A DNA stretch of 64,000 nucleotides from Sphingopyxis sp. QXT-31 (GCF_001984035.1 NZ_CP019449.1:4159501-4223500), one strand, 5' to 3'; counted from the stretch's first letter, positions 52,847 to 61,635 are shown. The notes: generated by a model not told the origin, from the sequence alone. Translations and numbers: made by a program.

Positions 52847-54190
52847 ATGGACCGTAAGCTTACCTGGTATATTCTGGCCGGCATGGTGCTCGGCGTCATC
52901 GTCGGTTACGCCGTGCACCTCGGCATCCCTGCGAGCGATCCCTGGTTCGAATATCTGTCCAAATCGTTCAAGCTGCTTTCGGACATCTTCCTCAACCTGA
53001 TCAAGCTGCTCGTCGCGCCGCTGGTGCTGTCGACGATCGTCGTCGGCATCGCGCATATGGGCGACAGCAGCGCGCTGGGGCGCATCGGGGTGCGCGCGAT
53101 TAGCTGGTTCATCGCGGCGAGCTTCATCTCGATCGCGCTCGGCCTGCTCATGGTGAACCTGTTTCAGCCCGGGGTCGGCGCACCGATCCCCGACGCCGCC
53201 GAGGCCGCCAAGATGGTCGGCGAGGTCAAGAAGCTCGACGCGTGGGAATTCACTTTCTCGATCTTCCCCAAGAACGCGCTCGAGGCGCTGGCGACGAACA
53301 ATATCCTGCAGATTCTGGTGTTCTCGATCTTCGCGGGCGTCGCGCTGTCGGCGATCGGCGAGCGGGGCGCGGTGCTGGTACGCGGCGCCGACGCGCTCGC
53401 CGAAATGATGCTGCAGATCACCGGCTATGTGATGCGCTTCGCGCCCTTCGCGGTGTTCGGCGCGATCGCCAATGTCGTCGCGAAAAGCGGGCTTGCGATC
53501 CTCAGCACCTATCTGGAGCTGCTCGTCGAATTTTACGCGTCGCTCGTGCTGCTGTGGATCATCCTGCTGACCGCGGGCTGGATATTCCTCCGCCAGCGCA
53601 TATGGCAGCTGATCCGCTATATCCGCGAACCGTTGCTGATCGCCTTCTCGACCGCCTCGTCGGAGGCGGCGCTGCCCAAGATGTTCGAACAGCTCGACCG
53701 CTTCGGCATCCCGCGGCGCATCTCGGGCTTCATGCTGCCCTTGGGCTACAGCTTCAACCTCGACGGTTCGATGATGTACATGAGCTTTGCGACGATCTTC
53801 ATCGCGCAGGCTTACGGCCTCGACCTGTCGATCGCGACGCAGGTGCTGATCCTGCTGACGCTGATGGTCAGTTCGAAGGGCATCGCCGCGGTGCCGCGCG
53901 CCAGCCTGGTCGTGATCACGGGCACGCTCGCGCAATTCGGGCTGCCCGTCGAGGGCGTGGCGATCATCCTCGCGATCGACCAGTTCCTCGACATGGGCCG
54001 CACCGCGACCAACGTCGTCGGCAATGCCGTCGCGACCAGCGTCATTACCAAATGGGAAGGCATGCTGCAGGTGCCCGAGCCGGCGGAAATGGAGCTGCCG
54101 CACGCCCCCGCGCATACGTCGCATCATGGCGCGCGCGGGCTCGAACTCGCCGAGGATATGGTCACCGACGAGCGCGGCAAGCCGGTCTGA
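52847..54190 (+). CDS. dicarboxylate/amino acid:cation symporter (DctA/GltP-type)
   Basis: A 447-residue sodium- or proton-coupled symporter of the DAACS family in the inner membrane. It has eight or so helices, the serine-rich hairpin region (AFSTASSEAALPKMFEQL), LPLGYSFNLDGSMMYMSFA, the SSKGIAAVPRASLVV block and DQFLDMGRTATNVVGNAVAT, which carry the substrate and cation residues. Likely substrates are glutamate, aspartate or C4-dicarboxylates. The 113-bp gap after the SLC13 gene suggests its own promoter. GAGGGGG-type Shine-Dalgarno precedes the ATG. Confidence 0.95.
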   Translation: MDRKLTWYILAGMVLGVIVGYAVHLGIPASDPWFEYLSKSFKLLSDIFLNLIKLLVAPLVLSTIVVGIAHMGDSSALGRIGVRAISWFIAASFISIALGLLMVNLFQPGVGAPIPDAAEAAKMVGEVKKLDAWEFTFSIFPKNALEALATNNILQILVFSIFAGVALSAIGERGAVLVRGADALAEMMLQITGYVMRFAPFAVFGAIANVVAKSGLAILSTYLELLVEFYASLVLLWIILLTAGWIFLRQRIWQLIRYIREPLLIAFSTASSEAALPKMFEQLDRFGIPRRISGFMLPLGYSFNLDGSMMYMSFATIFIAQAYGLDLSIATQVLILLTLMVSSKGIAAVPRASLVVITGTLAQFGLPVEGVAIILAIDQFLDMGRTATNVVGNAVATSVITKWEGMLQVPEPAEMELPHAPAHTSHHGARGLELAEDMVTDERGKPV

Positions 54191-54223
54191 CGGGGCTTCC
54201 TTGCTCAGGCTTCAGCGGAAACC

Positions 54224-55189
54224 TTAATCCTCGCGGACGTGGTTCGGCCGGTCGGCCCGGCTGCTGCGGGTCGCGGGCGCGGGGCGCGGCGGAGGAGCCG
54301 CGGCCGCAGGCGGGGCACTGCGTACGGGCGGTGCGGCCTGCGGGGCACGGCCTGCGGGGGGTGCCGACTGCGGTCGCGTCGGGCGGGGCGCGGCGCCCAC
54401 CGCGCCGCCGCCAGGATTGCCCCACTGCTGGCGGGGTCGGCTCATGCCGCTATTGCCGTCCGAGCGCGGCGGGCGCGCTGCTCCGGGCGCGTTGCCGCTG
54501 CCGACGCCGGGACGGGTCCAGCCACCGGGGCGACCATCGCCGCGGCCCGGATCGATTGGAGTCGTGGTGCTGCCGGTGGGCGGTCCGCCCGCGCCGGGGC
54601 GCGGCGGCCGCGTGCCGCGCGGACCGTCGCGATCACGATCGCGGTCGCCGCGCAGGTCCCAAGGATTGTCGTCGCGGTCGGGGCGGCCGTTACCGTTGCC
54701 GGGGCGCCCGTCGCCGCGCGGCCCGTCGCCGCGGCCCGGGCGGCCGCCGTTCCATTGACCGTCGCCGCGACCGGGACGGCCGGGACCGTTCCAATGGCCG
54801 TCGCCGCGCCCGCCATGATGTTTCCACCAGGCGCGCCGCCCGCCCCAATAGTTCAGATATTGGCCGCGCAGCGGATAGCGGTTGTTGTAGCTGTCGAAGA
54901 GCCACAGGCCGTAGCCCGGATAATAATAATTATCGTACCAGCCACCACCGAATCCGATGTTGACGAAGCCCGCGCCATAATCGCTGCCATCGTAGCAGTC
55001 GTAGCCATAGCCGTCGTCATAGGCATAGGGGTCATAATCGTAATAGCTATCGCCGTAGCGCGACACGCAGTCGTTGCCGGCGTAGGCGGACCCATAGCCG
55101 TTGACGTCGCCATAATAGCAGCCGCCAAGGCTGGCGGTCGCGAGGGCGCCGAGCGCGATGCCTAGCGGGCGGCGAAGGAAATTTTCCAT
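54224..55189 (-). CDS. low-complexity Gly/Arg/Asp-rich lipoprotein
   Basis: I do not recognise this 321-residue protein. A signal peptide ends in LGGC, so it is probably a lipoprotein. A Tyr/Asp/Gly-rich region follows (about 25-110; DSYYDYDPYAYDDGYGYD), then a long disordered Gly/Arg/Asp/Pro-rich part (GRPGRGDGPRGDGRPGNGNG), and a Pro/Ala-rich end. Charge and composition suggest an extended surface or periplasmic polymer-like protein. Base composition is strongly biased. It converges with the symporter gene and is divergent from the P450 gene. Confidence 0.7.
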   Translation of the reverse strand: MENFLRRPLGIALGALATASLGGCYYGDVNGYGSAYAGNDCVSRYGDSYYDYDPYAYDDGYGYDCYDGSDYGAGFVNIGFGGGWYDNYYYPGYGLWLFDSYNNRYPLRGQYLNYWGGRRAWWKHHGGRGDGHWNGPGRPGRGDGQWNGGRPGRGDGPRGDGRPGNGNGRPDRDDNPWDLRGDRDRDRDGPRGTRPPRPGAGGPPTGSTTTPIDPGRGDGRPGGWTRPGVGSGNAPGAARPPRSDGNSGMSRPRQQWGNPGGGAVGAAPRPTRPQSAPPAGRAPQAAPPVRSAPPAAAAPPPRPAPATRSSRADRPNHVRED

Positions 55190-55363
55190 GACTTTATCCT
55201 TGGTTACGGCCCAAACGGACGAGCCGGCATCATGGATGCGAATTTGCGCGAGTCGAGTTGAATTTGCGGTGAATGGAGTCGGAGCGTCGACGAGACGTTA
55301 CTTGCAACGATGTCAGTAGTGCGTTAGGCCTTGGCAGCTCTCCCCGTCGACGAGGATATTCAG

Positions 55364-56755
55364 ATGAACGCCCCCGCCAAAGCCCAATGGTCCGCAGCGC
55401 GGTTCGGTGCCGACACCGCGCACTGGCTGCCGCGCAACGACGAACGCGTGCTCGACCATATCCCCGGCGAGGACGGCATGCCGCTGCTCGGCACGACGCT
55501 CGACCAGCTCAAGGATCCGCAGGGCTTCACGCGGCGCATGGTCGGCAAATATGGCAAGGTCTATCGCACCAAGAGCTTCGGCGGGCGCAGCGTCGCGATC
55601 CTGGGGCCCGAGGCGAACGAGCTAGCGATGTTCGACCGCGAGAAGAATTTCTCGTCCGAACAGGGCTGGGGGCCGGTGCTCAACCTGTTGTTCCCGCGCG
55701 GGCTGATGCTGATGGACTTCGAAAAGCACCGCGCCGACCGCAAGACGCTGTCGGTCGCGTTCAAGCCCGAACCGATGCGCCTCTACGCCGACAGCTTGAA
55801 CGCCGGGATCAAGGACCGCGTCGCAAGCTGGAGCGGAAAGAGTTTCAAATTCTACCCCGCGATCAAGCAGCTGACGCTCGATCTTGCCGCGACCAGCTTC
55901 CTCGGCATCCCCTGGGGACCCGAGGCGGAGAAGATCAACAAGAGCTTCGTCGACATGGTGCAGGCGTCGATCGGCATCGTCCGCCGGCCCTTGCCCTTCA
56001 CTGCGATGGGGCGCGGCGTCGCGGGGCGCAAATATCTGGTCGACTATTTCGGCAAGATGGTCCCCGAGCGGCGCGTCTCGGACGGCGAGGACATGTTCAC
56101 GCAGATCTGCCAGGCGCGCGACGAGAATGGCGACTATCTCTCCGTCGAGGCGATCGTCGACCATATGAACTTCCTGATGATGGCGGCGCACGACACGATA
56201 ACCAGCTCGATCAGCTCGCTCGTCTGGCTGCTCGCCAAGAACCCCGAATGGCAGGACAGGCTTCGCGACGAGATGCTGCGCGTCGCGCCGGCGGGCGAGG
56301 GGGTTGGGCATAATGCGCTGAACGAGCTCGAGCTTACCGAATGGGCGTTCAAGGAAGCGCTGCGGATGATCCCGCCGGTGCCGAGCATCCCGCGCCGCGC
56401 GCTGCGCGATTTCGAGTTCGGCGGCTATACCATCCCCGCGGGCACCAGCGTCGGGGTGAACCCGGGCTATACGCATATGATGCCCGAATATTGGCCCGAG
56501 CCCGAGACATTCGACCCGATGCGCTTTTCGCCCGAGGGGGCGAAGGGTCGGCACAAATATGCCTGGGTCCCCTTCGGCGGCGGCGCGCATATGTGCCTGG
56601 GGCTGCACTTCGCCTACATGCAGGCGAAAATCTTTTTCCACCATGTGATCACGACACACCGGATCGTGGTCGCCGAGGGTTATGATCCCGACTGGTATAT
56701 GTGGCCGATCCCGCGCCCCAAGGACGGGCTGATGGTGACGTTCGAGCGGATTTGA
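55364..56755 (+). CDS. cytochrome P450
   Basis: A 463-residue soluble P450 with no membrane anchor. The haem thiolate is Cys411 in FGGGAHMCLGLHFAY, the I-helix oxygen-activation motif is MMAAHDTITSS, and the K-helix Glu-x2-Arg is in FKEALRMIPP. The pattern (PRRALRDFEFGGYTIPAG) resembles bacterial P450s related to the CYP51/CYP120 region of sequence space. The substrate and redox partner are not in the window; no ferredoxin is adjacent. I chose the ATG at 55364. Confidence 0.94.
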   Translation: MNAPAKAQWSAARFGADTAHWLPRNDERVLDHIPGEDGMPLLGTTLDQLKDPQGFTRRMVGKYGKVYRTKSFGGRSVAILGPEANELAMFDREKNFSSEQGWGPVLNLLFPRGLMLMDFEKHRADRKTLSVAFKPEPMRLYADSLNAGIKDRVASWSGKSFKFYPAIKQLTLDLAATSFLGIPWGPEAEKINKSFVDMVQASIGIVRRPLPFTAMGRGVAGRKYLVDYFGKMVPERRVSDGEDMFTQICQARDENGDYLSVEAIVDHMNFLMMAAHDTITSSISSLVWLLAKNPEWQDRLRDEMLRVAPAGEGVGHNALNELELTEWAFKEALRMIPPVPSIPRRALRDFEFGGYTIPAGTSVGVNPGYTHMMPEYWPEPETFDPMRFSPEGAKGRHKYAWVPFGGGAHMCLGLHFAYMQAKIFFHHVITTHRIVVAEGYDPDWYMWPIPRPKDGLMVTFERI

Positions 56756-56765
56756 CCGGCCCGAC

Positions 56766-56939
56766 CCTCCCCTTTTGATGGGGGAGGCAGCGAGACTTGG
56801 AAGCTTGCTTCCTAGTCGCAGCGGTGGGGGTGCGCTCTCGGCCAGCAGCGGCCGTGCAAGGCGCGCCATCACCCTCATCCAACTTCGCCGAGCTGGTTCG
56901 CAGCAAGGCTTCGCATCCTTCTCCCATCGAGGGAGAAGG
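56766..56939. repeat. paired-hairpin element copy h
   Basis: About 174 bp, orientation as copies b and c. The left hairpin is CCTCCCC-TTTTGAT-GGGGGAGG (56766-56787); the right is CCTTCTCCC-ATCGA-GGGAGAAGG (56917-56939). The centre has GCTCTCGGCC, shared with copy a and the DUF559-loaded element. It lies between the convergent P450 and PIN-toxin genes, 8 bp before the toxin stop. Confidence 0.9.
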
Positions 56940-56947
56940 GAAGTGAT

Positions 56948-57433
56948 TCACCCCCGGATAAACAGATTCTTCAGCCACGGCGCGCGGCCGCGCGTCGCTT
57001 CGCGCCAGTCGCCGCCGTCGTCTGCCTCGGGCGCGGCGCGGCTGGGGTCGAGCAGCTTGAGCCGCGCGGTGCGGAACGCCGCGGGGTGATAGGTGACCAG
57101 CGTCAGCCCATGTTCGAGCGCGGTGGCGGCGAGCAGCGCATCGCGGTCTTGCTCGATGGTCAATGCGGCGCGCCGCCGCGCGACCGCTTGGTCGACCGGC
57201 ACGATGCGCCCCTCGAAGGCAGGCAGCAGCTGCCCGTCGATCCACGCCCGCCACGCCGCGCCCGCCGCCTTGCCCTGCTTCTGCGCCAGCGCCGCCGCGT
57301 TTTCGAGCTCGACCAGCGACAGCGCCGAGACGAACATTGCCTGGCGCGACACGCGCTGCGCCCACGCCGCCAAGGGCGCGCCATCGGGCGCGTGGCGCAG
57401 GTCGAGCAGAACGTCGGCGTCGAGCAGATACAT
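56948..57433 (-). CDS. PIN-domain toxin (VapC-like)
   Basis: A 161-residue PIN-domain ribonuclease, the likely toxin of a type II pair. Acidic residues expected at the active site are visible: Asp5 in MYLLDADVLLDLRH, the Glu in LSLVELENAAAL and the Asp in QDRDALLAATALEHGLTLVT. VapC proteins cut tRNA or rRNA. The C-terminal 20 residues (EADDGGDWREATRGR and on) go beyond the core. Its ATG overlaps the antitoxin stop by 1 nt (TGATG), which fits coupled expression with the antitoxin first. Confidence 0.9.
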   Translation of the reverse strand: MYLLDADVLLDLRHAPDGAPLAAWAQRVSRQAMFVSALSLVELENAAALAQKQGKAAGAAWRAWIDGQLLPAFEGRIVPVDQAVARRRAALTIEQDRDALLAATALEHGLTLVTYHPAAFRTARLKLLDPSRAAPEADDGGDWREATRGRAPWLKNLFIRG

Positions 57434-57678
57434 CAGCCGCGCCCCCGCCCGCCGAGCGCTTTGCTCAGCAGCGACCGGTCGAGCGCCGCCTCCCCCGGCG
57501 CGGCGGCGAGCAGCTGCACCATATTCTCGCGCTCGCCGCTCAGCTGGCGCCAGGCGTCGATGCTGATCAGTACATGCGTGGGCCGCCCGCGATCGGTGAC
57601 ATAGACGGGCTCGATCATGGCGAATCGCTTCGCGCGGCTGACGTCCTGGTTGAATTCGCGACTGGTGACTCGCCTCAT
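57433..57678 (-). CDS. Phd/YefM-type antitoxin
   Basis: An 81-residue antitoxin. The Phd/YefM fold is visible in TSREFNQDVSRAKRFAMIEP, VYVTDRGRPTHVLISIDAWRQL, followed by the disordered C-terminal part that would cover the toxin. It would bind DNA at its own promoter as well as the toxin. GGAGG lies 5 bases before the ATG at 57678. It is paired with the PIN toxin; Phd-type antitoxins with VapC toxins are a known mixed arrangement. Confidence 0.9.
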   Translation of the reverse strand: MRRVTSREFNQDVSRAKRFAMIEPVYVTDRGRPTHVLISIDAWRQLSGERENMVQLLAAAPGEAALDRSLLSKALGGRGRG

Positions 57679-57700
57679 TCGTGCCTCCGATCACCCGGCT

Positions 57701-57743
57701 GGTAGCGCTACCGGGATCGTTCACATGTAGGTATGTTACTACA
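57701..57743. promoter_or_regulatory. palindromes at the toxin-antitoxin promoter
   Basis: A perfect 12-bp palindrome GGTAGCGCTACC (57701-57712) and a weaker one, TGTAG-8 nt-CTACA (57726-57743), lie 23 and 48 bp upstream of the antitoxin start. Palindromes here are typical operators for autorepression by the toxin-antitoxin complex. The site is also upstream of the antiporter gene on the plus strand. Confidence 0.6.
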
Positions 57744-57828
57744 CTGTGGCGCCCTCGCAACAAAATAGAACGTCGCGCCGGGAATCGACGGTGCGCGCGC
57801 GCCCCATTGCGGACTTTGGATTGCGCAG

Positions 57829-57913
57829 CAGCCGCTTTCGTGGCTGCTGACCATCGGAAGGAACGGATACCGAGGCCGGAAGAGCCGTCGGCCCGCCGGG
57901 TGGGGAGATAAAG
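57829..57913 (+). promoter_or_regulatory. structured leader of the antiporter gene
   Basis: The last 85 nt before the antiporter start can form hairpins: CAGCAGCC-GCTTTCGT-GGCTGCTG (57829-57852 region) and GGCCG-10 nt-CGGCC further down, ending with the ribosome-binding GGGGAGATAAAG. This could be ordinary G+C-rich folding or a cation-sensing leader. No known riboswitch is recognised. Confidence 0.35.
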
Positions 57914-59308
57914 ATGATATCGAATATGTTCGGTGAACTGGCGCGAGCGATCGGCGACGTCATGGGCGCGCACGGGCCCGCGGTCGAGGCGGCGCAAAGC
58001 TATACCCCCGCCGACTACAGCATTCATTTTTTCCTGCAGATCGCGGTGATCCTGCTCGTCTGCCGCGTCGTCGGCTGGATGGCGAAGAAATTCCTCGGCC
58101 AGCCGCAGGTGGTCGGCGAGATGATCGCCGGCGTCGTGCTCGGCCCGTCGCTCTTCGGGCTGCTCTTCCCCGAATTCCAGGCGGCGCTCTTCCCCAAGGA
58201 GACGCGCAACTTCCTCTACGTCGGCGCGCAGTTCGGCGTCGGGCTCTACATGTTTCTCGTCGGCACGACGCTGCGCCTCGACCATTTCCAGTCGAAGGCG
58301 AAGAGCGCGATCGGCGTGTCGGCGGCGGGCATCGCCGCGCCCTTCCTGTTCGCGGCGCTGATCACGCCCTTCCTGATCGACATCCCCGGCCTGTTCACCG
58401 AGGGACTGGGGCAGGGCAGCGCGACCCTGTTCATGGGCGCGTGCATCGCGCTGACCGCCTTCCCGATGCTGGCGCGGATCATCAACGAGCGCGGGCTTGC
58501 CAACACCTCGCTCGGCACGCTTTCGCTGACCGCGGGCGCGTTCGACGACGCGGTGTCTTGGTGCGTGCTGGCGATCGTGCTCGCGACCTTCGGCGGCGGC
58601 CCGGGAATCGCGTTGCTCGCGATCGTCGGCGGCCTCAGCTTCGCGCTTTTCATGCTCTTCGTCGGGCGCAAGCTGCTGATCCCGCTCGGCCGCGCGGTCG
58701 AGGCGAAGGGCGAACTCACGCACGCGCTGCTCGCGGTGGTGCTGATGCTTTATGCGATGTCGGCCTTCTTCATGGACGCGGTCGGCATTCACGCCGTGTT
58801 CGGCGGCTTCCTGCTCGGCGCCTGCATGCCGCGCGGCCTGCTCACCGAGGAGATCAAGAAGAAAATCGAGCCGATGACCGTGGTCTTCCTGCTGCCGATG
58901 TTCTTCACCTACTCGGGGCTGAACACCCAGCTGACGACGGTCAACAGCCTGTCGCTGCTCGCGATCGCGCTCGGCATATTGCTCGTCTCGATCGCGGCGA
59001 AGTTCGGCGCCTGCTGGCTCGCGGCGCGGCTCGCGGGCGAGGACAATCGCACCGCGATGGGCATCGGCGCGCTGATGAACGCGCGCGGGCTGATGGAGCT
59101 GATCATCATCAACATCGGCCTGCAAAAGGGCATCATCGGCCCGACGCTCTTCGCGATCATGGTGCTGATGGCGATCGTCACCACCGTGATGGCGGGGCCC
59201 TTGTTCGAGCTGGTCTATGGCCGCAAGGCGCGCGAGACCGGCGAACTCGGACAGCTGAACGCGCATGACATGGCGAAGGAAAAGGCGCCGTTGGCCCCAG
59301 CCGGCTGA
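57914..59308 (+). CDS. CPA2-type K+(Na+)/H+ antiporter
   Basis: A 464-residue membrane antiporter of the CPA2/KefB-like group with about 12 helices. Characteristic parts are the discontinuous-helix aspartate region (LSLTAGAFDDAVSWCVLAIV) and GQPQVVGEMIAGVVLGPS, plus GIGALMNARGLMELIIINIG near the end. It would exchange Na+ or K+ for protons to regulate pH or osmotic state. There is no C-terminal RCK/TrkA domain as in KefB/KefC, so it is the short form. GGGGAGATAAAG precedes the ATG. Confidence 0.92.
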   Translation: MISNMFGELARAIGDVMGAHGPAVEAAQSYTPADYSIHFFLQIAVILLVCRVVGWMAKKFLGQPQVVGEMIAGVVLGPSLFGLLFPEFQAALFPKETRNFLYVGAQFGVGLYMFLVGTTLRLDHFQSKAKSAIGVSAAGIAAPFLFAALITPFLIDIPGLFTEGLGQGSATLFMGACIALTAFPMLARIINERGLANTSLGTLSLTAGAFDDAVSWCVLAIVLATFGGGPGIALLAIVGGLSFALFMLFVGRKLLIPLGRAVEAKGELTHALLAVVLMLYAMSAFFMDAVGIHAVFGGFLLGACMPRGLLTEEIKKKIEPMTVVFLLPMFFTYSGLNTQLTTVNSLSLLAIALGILLVSIAAKFGACWLAARLAGEDNRTAMGIGALMNARGLMELIIINIGLQKGIIGPTLFAIMVLMAIVTTVMAGPLFELVYGRKARETGELGQLNAHDMAKEKAPLAPAG

Positions 59309-59314
59309 GGATGG

Positions 59315-60850
59315 TCAGGCCGCCGCGGCGTTGATCTGGTCGATCAGCGTGCGGTGCGCGGGGAGTTCGCTCGCGGCGCGGTCGCCAAAATTGCGGATAC
59401 GCGCAAAGATGCGCTCGGCCTCGGCGACGTCGGGAAATTCCTCGCGCACCGGCGACAGGTCGGTCCGATATTCCATGCCGTAGAGGATGTACTGATAGTT
59501 GAAGAAGGCGAAGCTTTCGAGGTCGAGGATGAAGTCGAAGCGTCCCGGCGGGCGATAGCGCCACTCCTCGAGTAATTCCTTCAGCCGGTCGGGGATCGAG
59601 GCGGGATCGCCATTGTCGCGCCAGAAAGGCTCGTCGCGCCGGCTGAGGCAATAATGGAGCTTCAGGAAATTGACGATGTTGGCGTATCGCGCGCTCATCA
59701 GCTCGTTGAAGCGCCGCGCGGGGGCGCCGACCGGGCCACCCAAGGGGAACATCTCGGCGATCATCGCCGCGGCGGCTTCGATCATCACGATTCCGGTCGA
59801 TTCGAGCGGTTCGAGGAAGCCGCCCGACAGCCCGACCGCGACGCAATTTTTGATCCAAGGCGTGGTGCGATAGCCCGCTTCGAACGGAATGCTACGCACC
59901 TTGACGTCATGGCTGCGCCCGCCGGTATAGGCCGCCAAAATCTCCGCCGCGCGGTCGTCGGAGAGATGCGCGCTCGAATAGACGCAGCCGATGCCGCGCG
60001 CGCCGGCGAGCCCGATGTCCCACGTCCAGCCGCCCGCGTGCGCGGCCGCGATGGTGTAGCTGTCGAGCGGCGTGGCGGGGTCGACATAGGGGAGCTTGCA
60101 CGCGAGCGCGCGGTCGGTGAACAGCTGATGGCGCACGCTGTGAAAGGGCGCCCCGAGCGCGCCGATCAGCTCGGCGCGGAAACCCGAACAGTCGATATAA
60201 AGATCGGCCGACAGCGTGCCATGCTCGGCGGTGACGACATGGTCGATCGCGCCGCTCGCACCATCGAGCGCGACGTCGGTCAGCGTCCCCTGCAGATGCT
60301 CGACACCCAGCGCGCGCGCCTGCGCCGACAGCACGTCGGCCAGCCGCGCGGCGTCGAAATGATAGGCATAGTTCAGCGGCCCGTCGAACGCCCCCTCGCC
60401 CGAGCGCTTGGGGGCGCGGCGCGCCTCGGCGACGCGATTCTGGATCGTCATCGCCTCGGCGAAGGCGGGGCGCGTCGCGGGATCCTGGAGCAGCCAATAG
60501 GAGACGAGGCTATGCCCGTCGCCATGATAGGGCGGCTCGAACGGGTGGAGGAAATGGCTGGACTTCCCCGGCGCTGGTGTGCGCACCCAGTCGTCGAAGC
60601 GAATGCCCTGCTTGAAGGTCGCGGTGGTGGACCGAACGAACTGGCTCTCGTCGATGCCGATGAACTGCAGCGTACTGCGGATCGTCGGGAAGGCGCCTTC
60701 GCCGACGCCGATGCTGCCGATCTCGTCCGATGCGATCAGCGTGATCGCGAGGCGCGGGTTGCGCGGCAGGTCGAAAAAGCGCGCGAGATAGGCCGCGGTC
60801 AGCCAGCCCGCGGTGCCGCCGCCGACGATCAGGATCGAACGCTTCGCCAT
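59315..60850 (-). CDS. flavin-dependent halogenase (tryptophan-halogenase family)
   Basis: A 511-residue FADH2-dependent halogenase-type protein. It has the FAD motif LIVGGGTAGWLTAAYLA, the catalytic lysine Lys80 in TFKQGIRFDDWVR (equal to Lys79 of PrnA from memory) and Glu347 in GGFLEPLESTGIV. The W-x-W-x-I-P signature is changed to GWTWDIGL, with Gly280 replacing Pro. The substrate may be free or peptide tryptophan or another aromatic; no flavin reductase or biosynthetic genes are adjacent. The ATG at 60850 gives the FAD motif at the N-terminus. Divergent from the second extensin-like gene. Confidence 0.9.
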   Translation of the reverse strand: MAKRSILIVGGGTAGWLTAAYLARFFDLPRNPRLAITLIASDEIGSIGVGEGAFPTIRSTLQFIGIDESQFVRSTTATFKQGIRFDDWVRTPAPGKSSHFLHPFEPPYHGDGHSLVSYWLLQDPATRPAFAEAMTIQNRVAEARRAPKRSGEGAFDGPLNYAYHFDAARLADVLSAQARALGVEHLQGTLTDVALDGASGAIDHVVTAEHGTLSADLYIDCSGFRAELIGALGAPFHSVRHQLFTDRALACKLPYVDPATPLDSYTIAAAHAGGWTWDIGLAGARGIGCVYSSAHLSDDRAAEILAAYTGGRSHDVKVRSIPFEAGYRTTPWIKNCVAVGLSGGFLEPLESTGIVMIEAAAAMIAEMFPLGGPVGAPARRFNELMSARYANIVNFLKLHYCLSRRDEPFWRDNGDPASIPDRLKELLEEWRYRPPGRFDFILDLESFAFFNYQYILYGMEYRTDLSPVREEFPDVAEAERIFARIRNFGDRAASELPAHRTLIDQINAAAA

Positions 60851-60915
60851 TGGGAACGCTATCGAGCCGCAAGGCGCTTTCAACAAGCGCTATTTTGCGC
60901 CACGCGGAAACCGAC

Positions 60916-61635
60916 ATGATGAAAAGCCTGCGCCCCTATCTGATCTGGTTCGGCATCGCGCTGCTGCTGGCGATCGCCGCGATCCGCGCGATGCAGTGGG
61001 TGCGCGACCATCCCGAGCATGTGCCCACAGCGCGTTTCGAGCTCAAGCATCCGCAGGGCTGGGCGACGCATCGCAAGCTGGTGGCGCTGAGCCAGGACGA
61101 TAGCGTCTGCTTCGCCGCCTTCGACCGCGCGGGGGCGGGCTATCTGCGGCGCCCGGTGGTGGGCGAGGGGGTGTGCCGCGCGAGCCAGCGCATGCTGCTG
61201 ACTGCAAACAAGCTGGTGCCGACGATGCGCCCGGCGGGCGCGGCGCCGGGCTGCGCGGTCACCGCGGCGATGGCGCTGTGGAACCGCGACGTGGTGCAGC
61301 CTCTGGCGCAGAAGCATTTCGGGCAGACGGTCGTCGAGCTAGAGAATCTCGGCAGCTATAATTGCCGCAAGATCGCGGGGCGGCAGGCGCAGAGCCAGCA
61401 TTCGACCGCCAATGCGATCGACATTTCGGCCTTCGTGCTCGCCGACGGGACGCGCATTTCGCTCATCAACGACTGGGATGACGGCGACCGGCGCAGCGAA
61501 TTTTTGCACGCGGTGCGCGACGGATCGTGCGGCCTGTTCAGCACCGTGCTGTCGCCCGACTATAATGAAGCGCATGCCGACCATTTCCACCTCGACATGG
61601 CGCAGCGGACGGCCGGCTGGACGGTGTGCCGCTGA
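60916..61635 (+). CDS. extensin-like C-terminal domain membrane protein
   Basis: A 239-residue protein with one N-terminal membrane helix (LIWFGIALLLAIAAIRAMQW) and an extensin-like C-terminal domain outside. The domain shows the same motifs as the lipoprotein at 2851-3552: SQHSTANAIDISAFVLADGT, LSPDYNEAHADHFHLDM, and paired cysteines (SVCFAAF, GVCRAS, GSCGLF, TVCR). Anchoring differs, so the two paralogues may act at different membrane faces or stages. The start may be the ATG at 60916 or at 60919. Confidence 0.88.
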   Translation: MMKSLRPYLIWFGIALLLAIAAIRAMQWVRDHPEHVPTARFELKHPQGWATHRKLVALSQDDSVCFAAFDRAGAGYLRRPVVGEGVCRASQRMLLTANKLVPTMRPAGAAPGCAVTAAMALWNRDVVQPLAQKHFGQTVVELENLGSYNCRKIAGRQAQSQHSTANAIDISAFVLADGTRISLINDWDDGDRRSEFLHAVRDGSCGLFSTVLSPDYNEAHADHFHLDMAQRTAGWTVCR

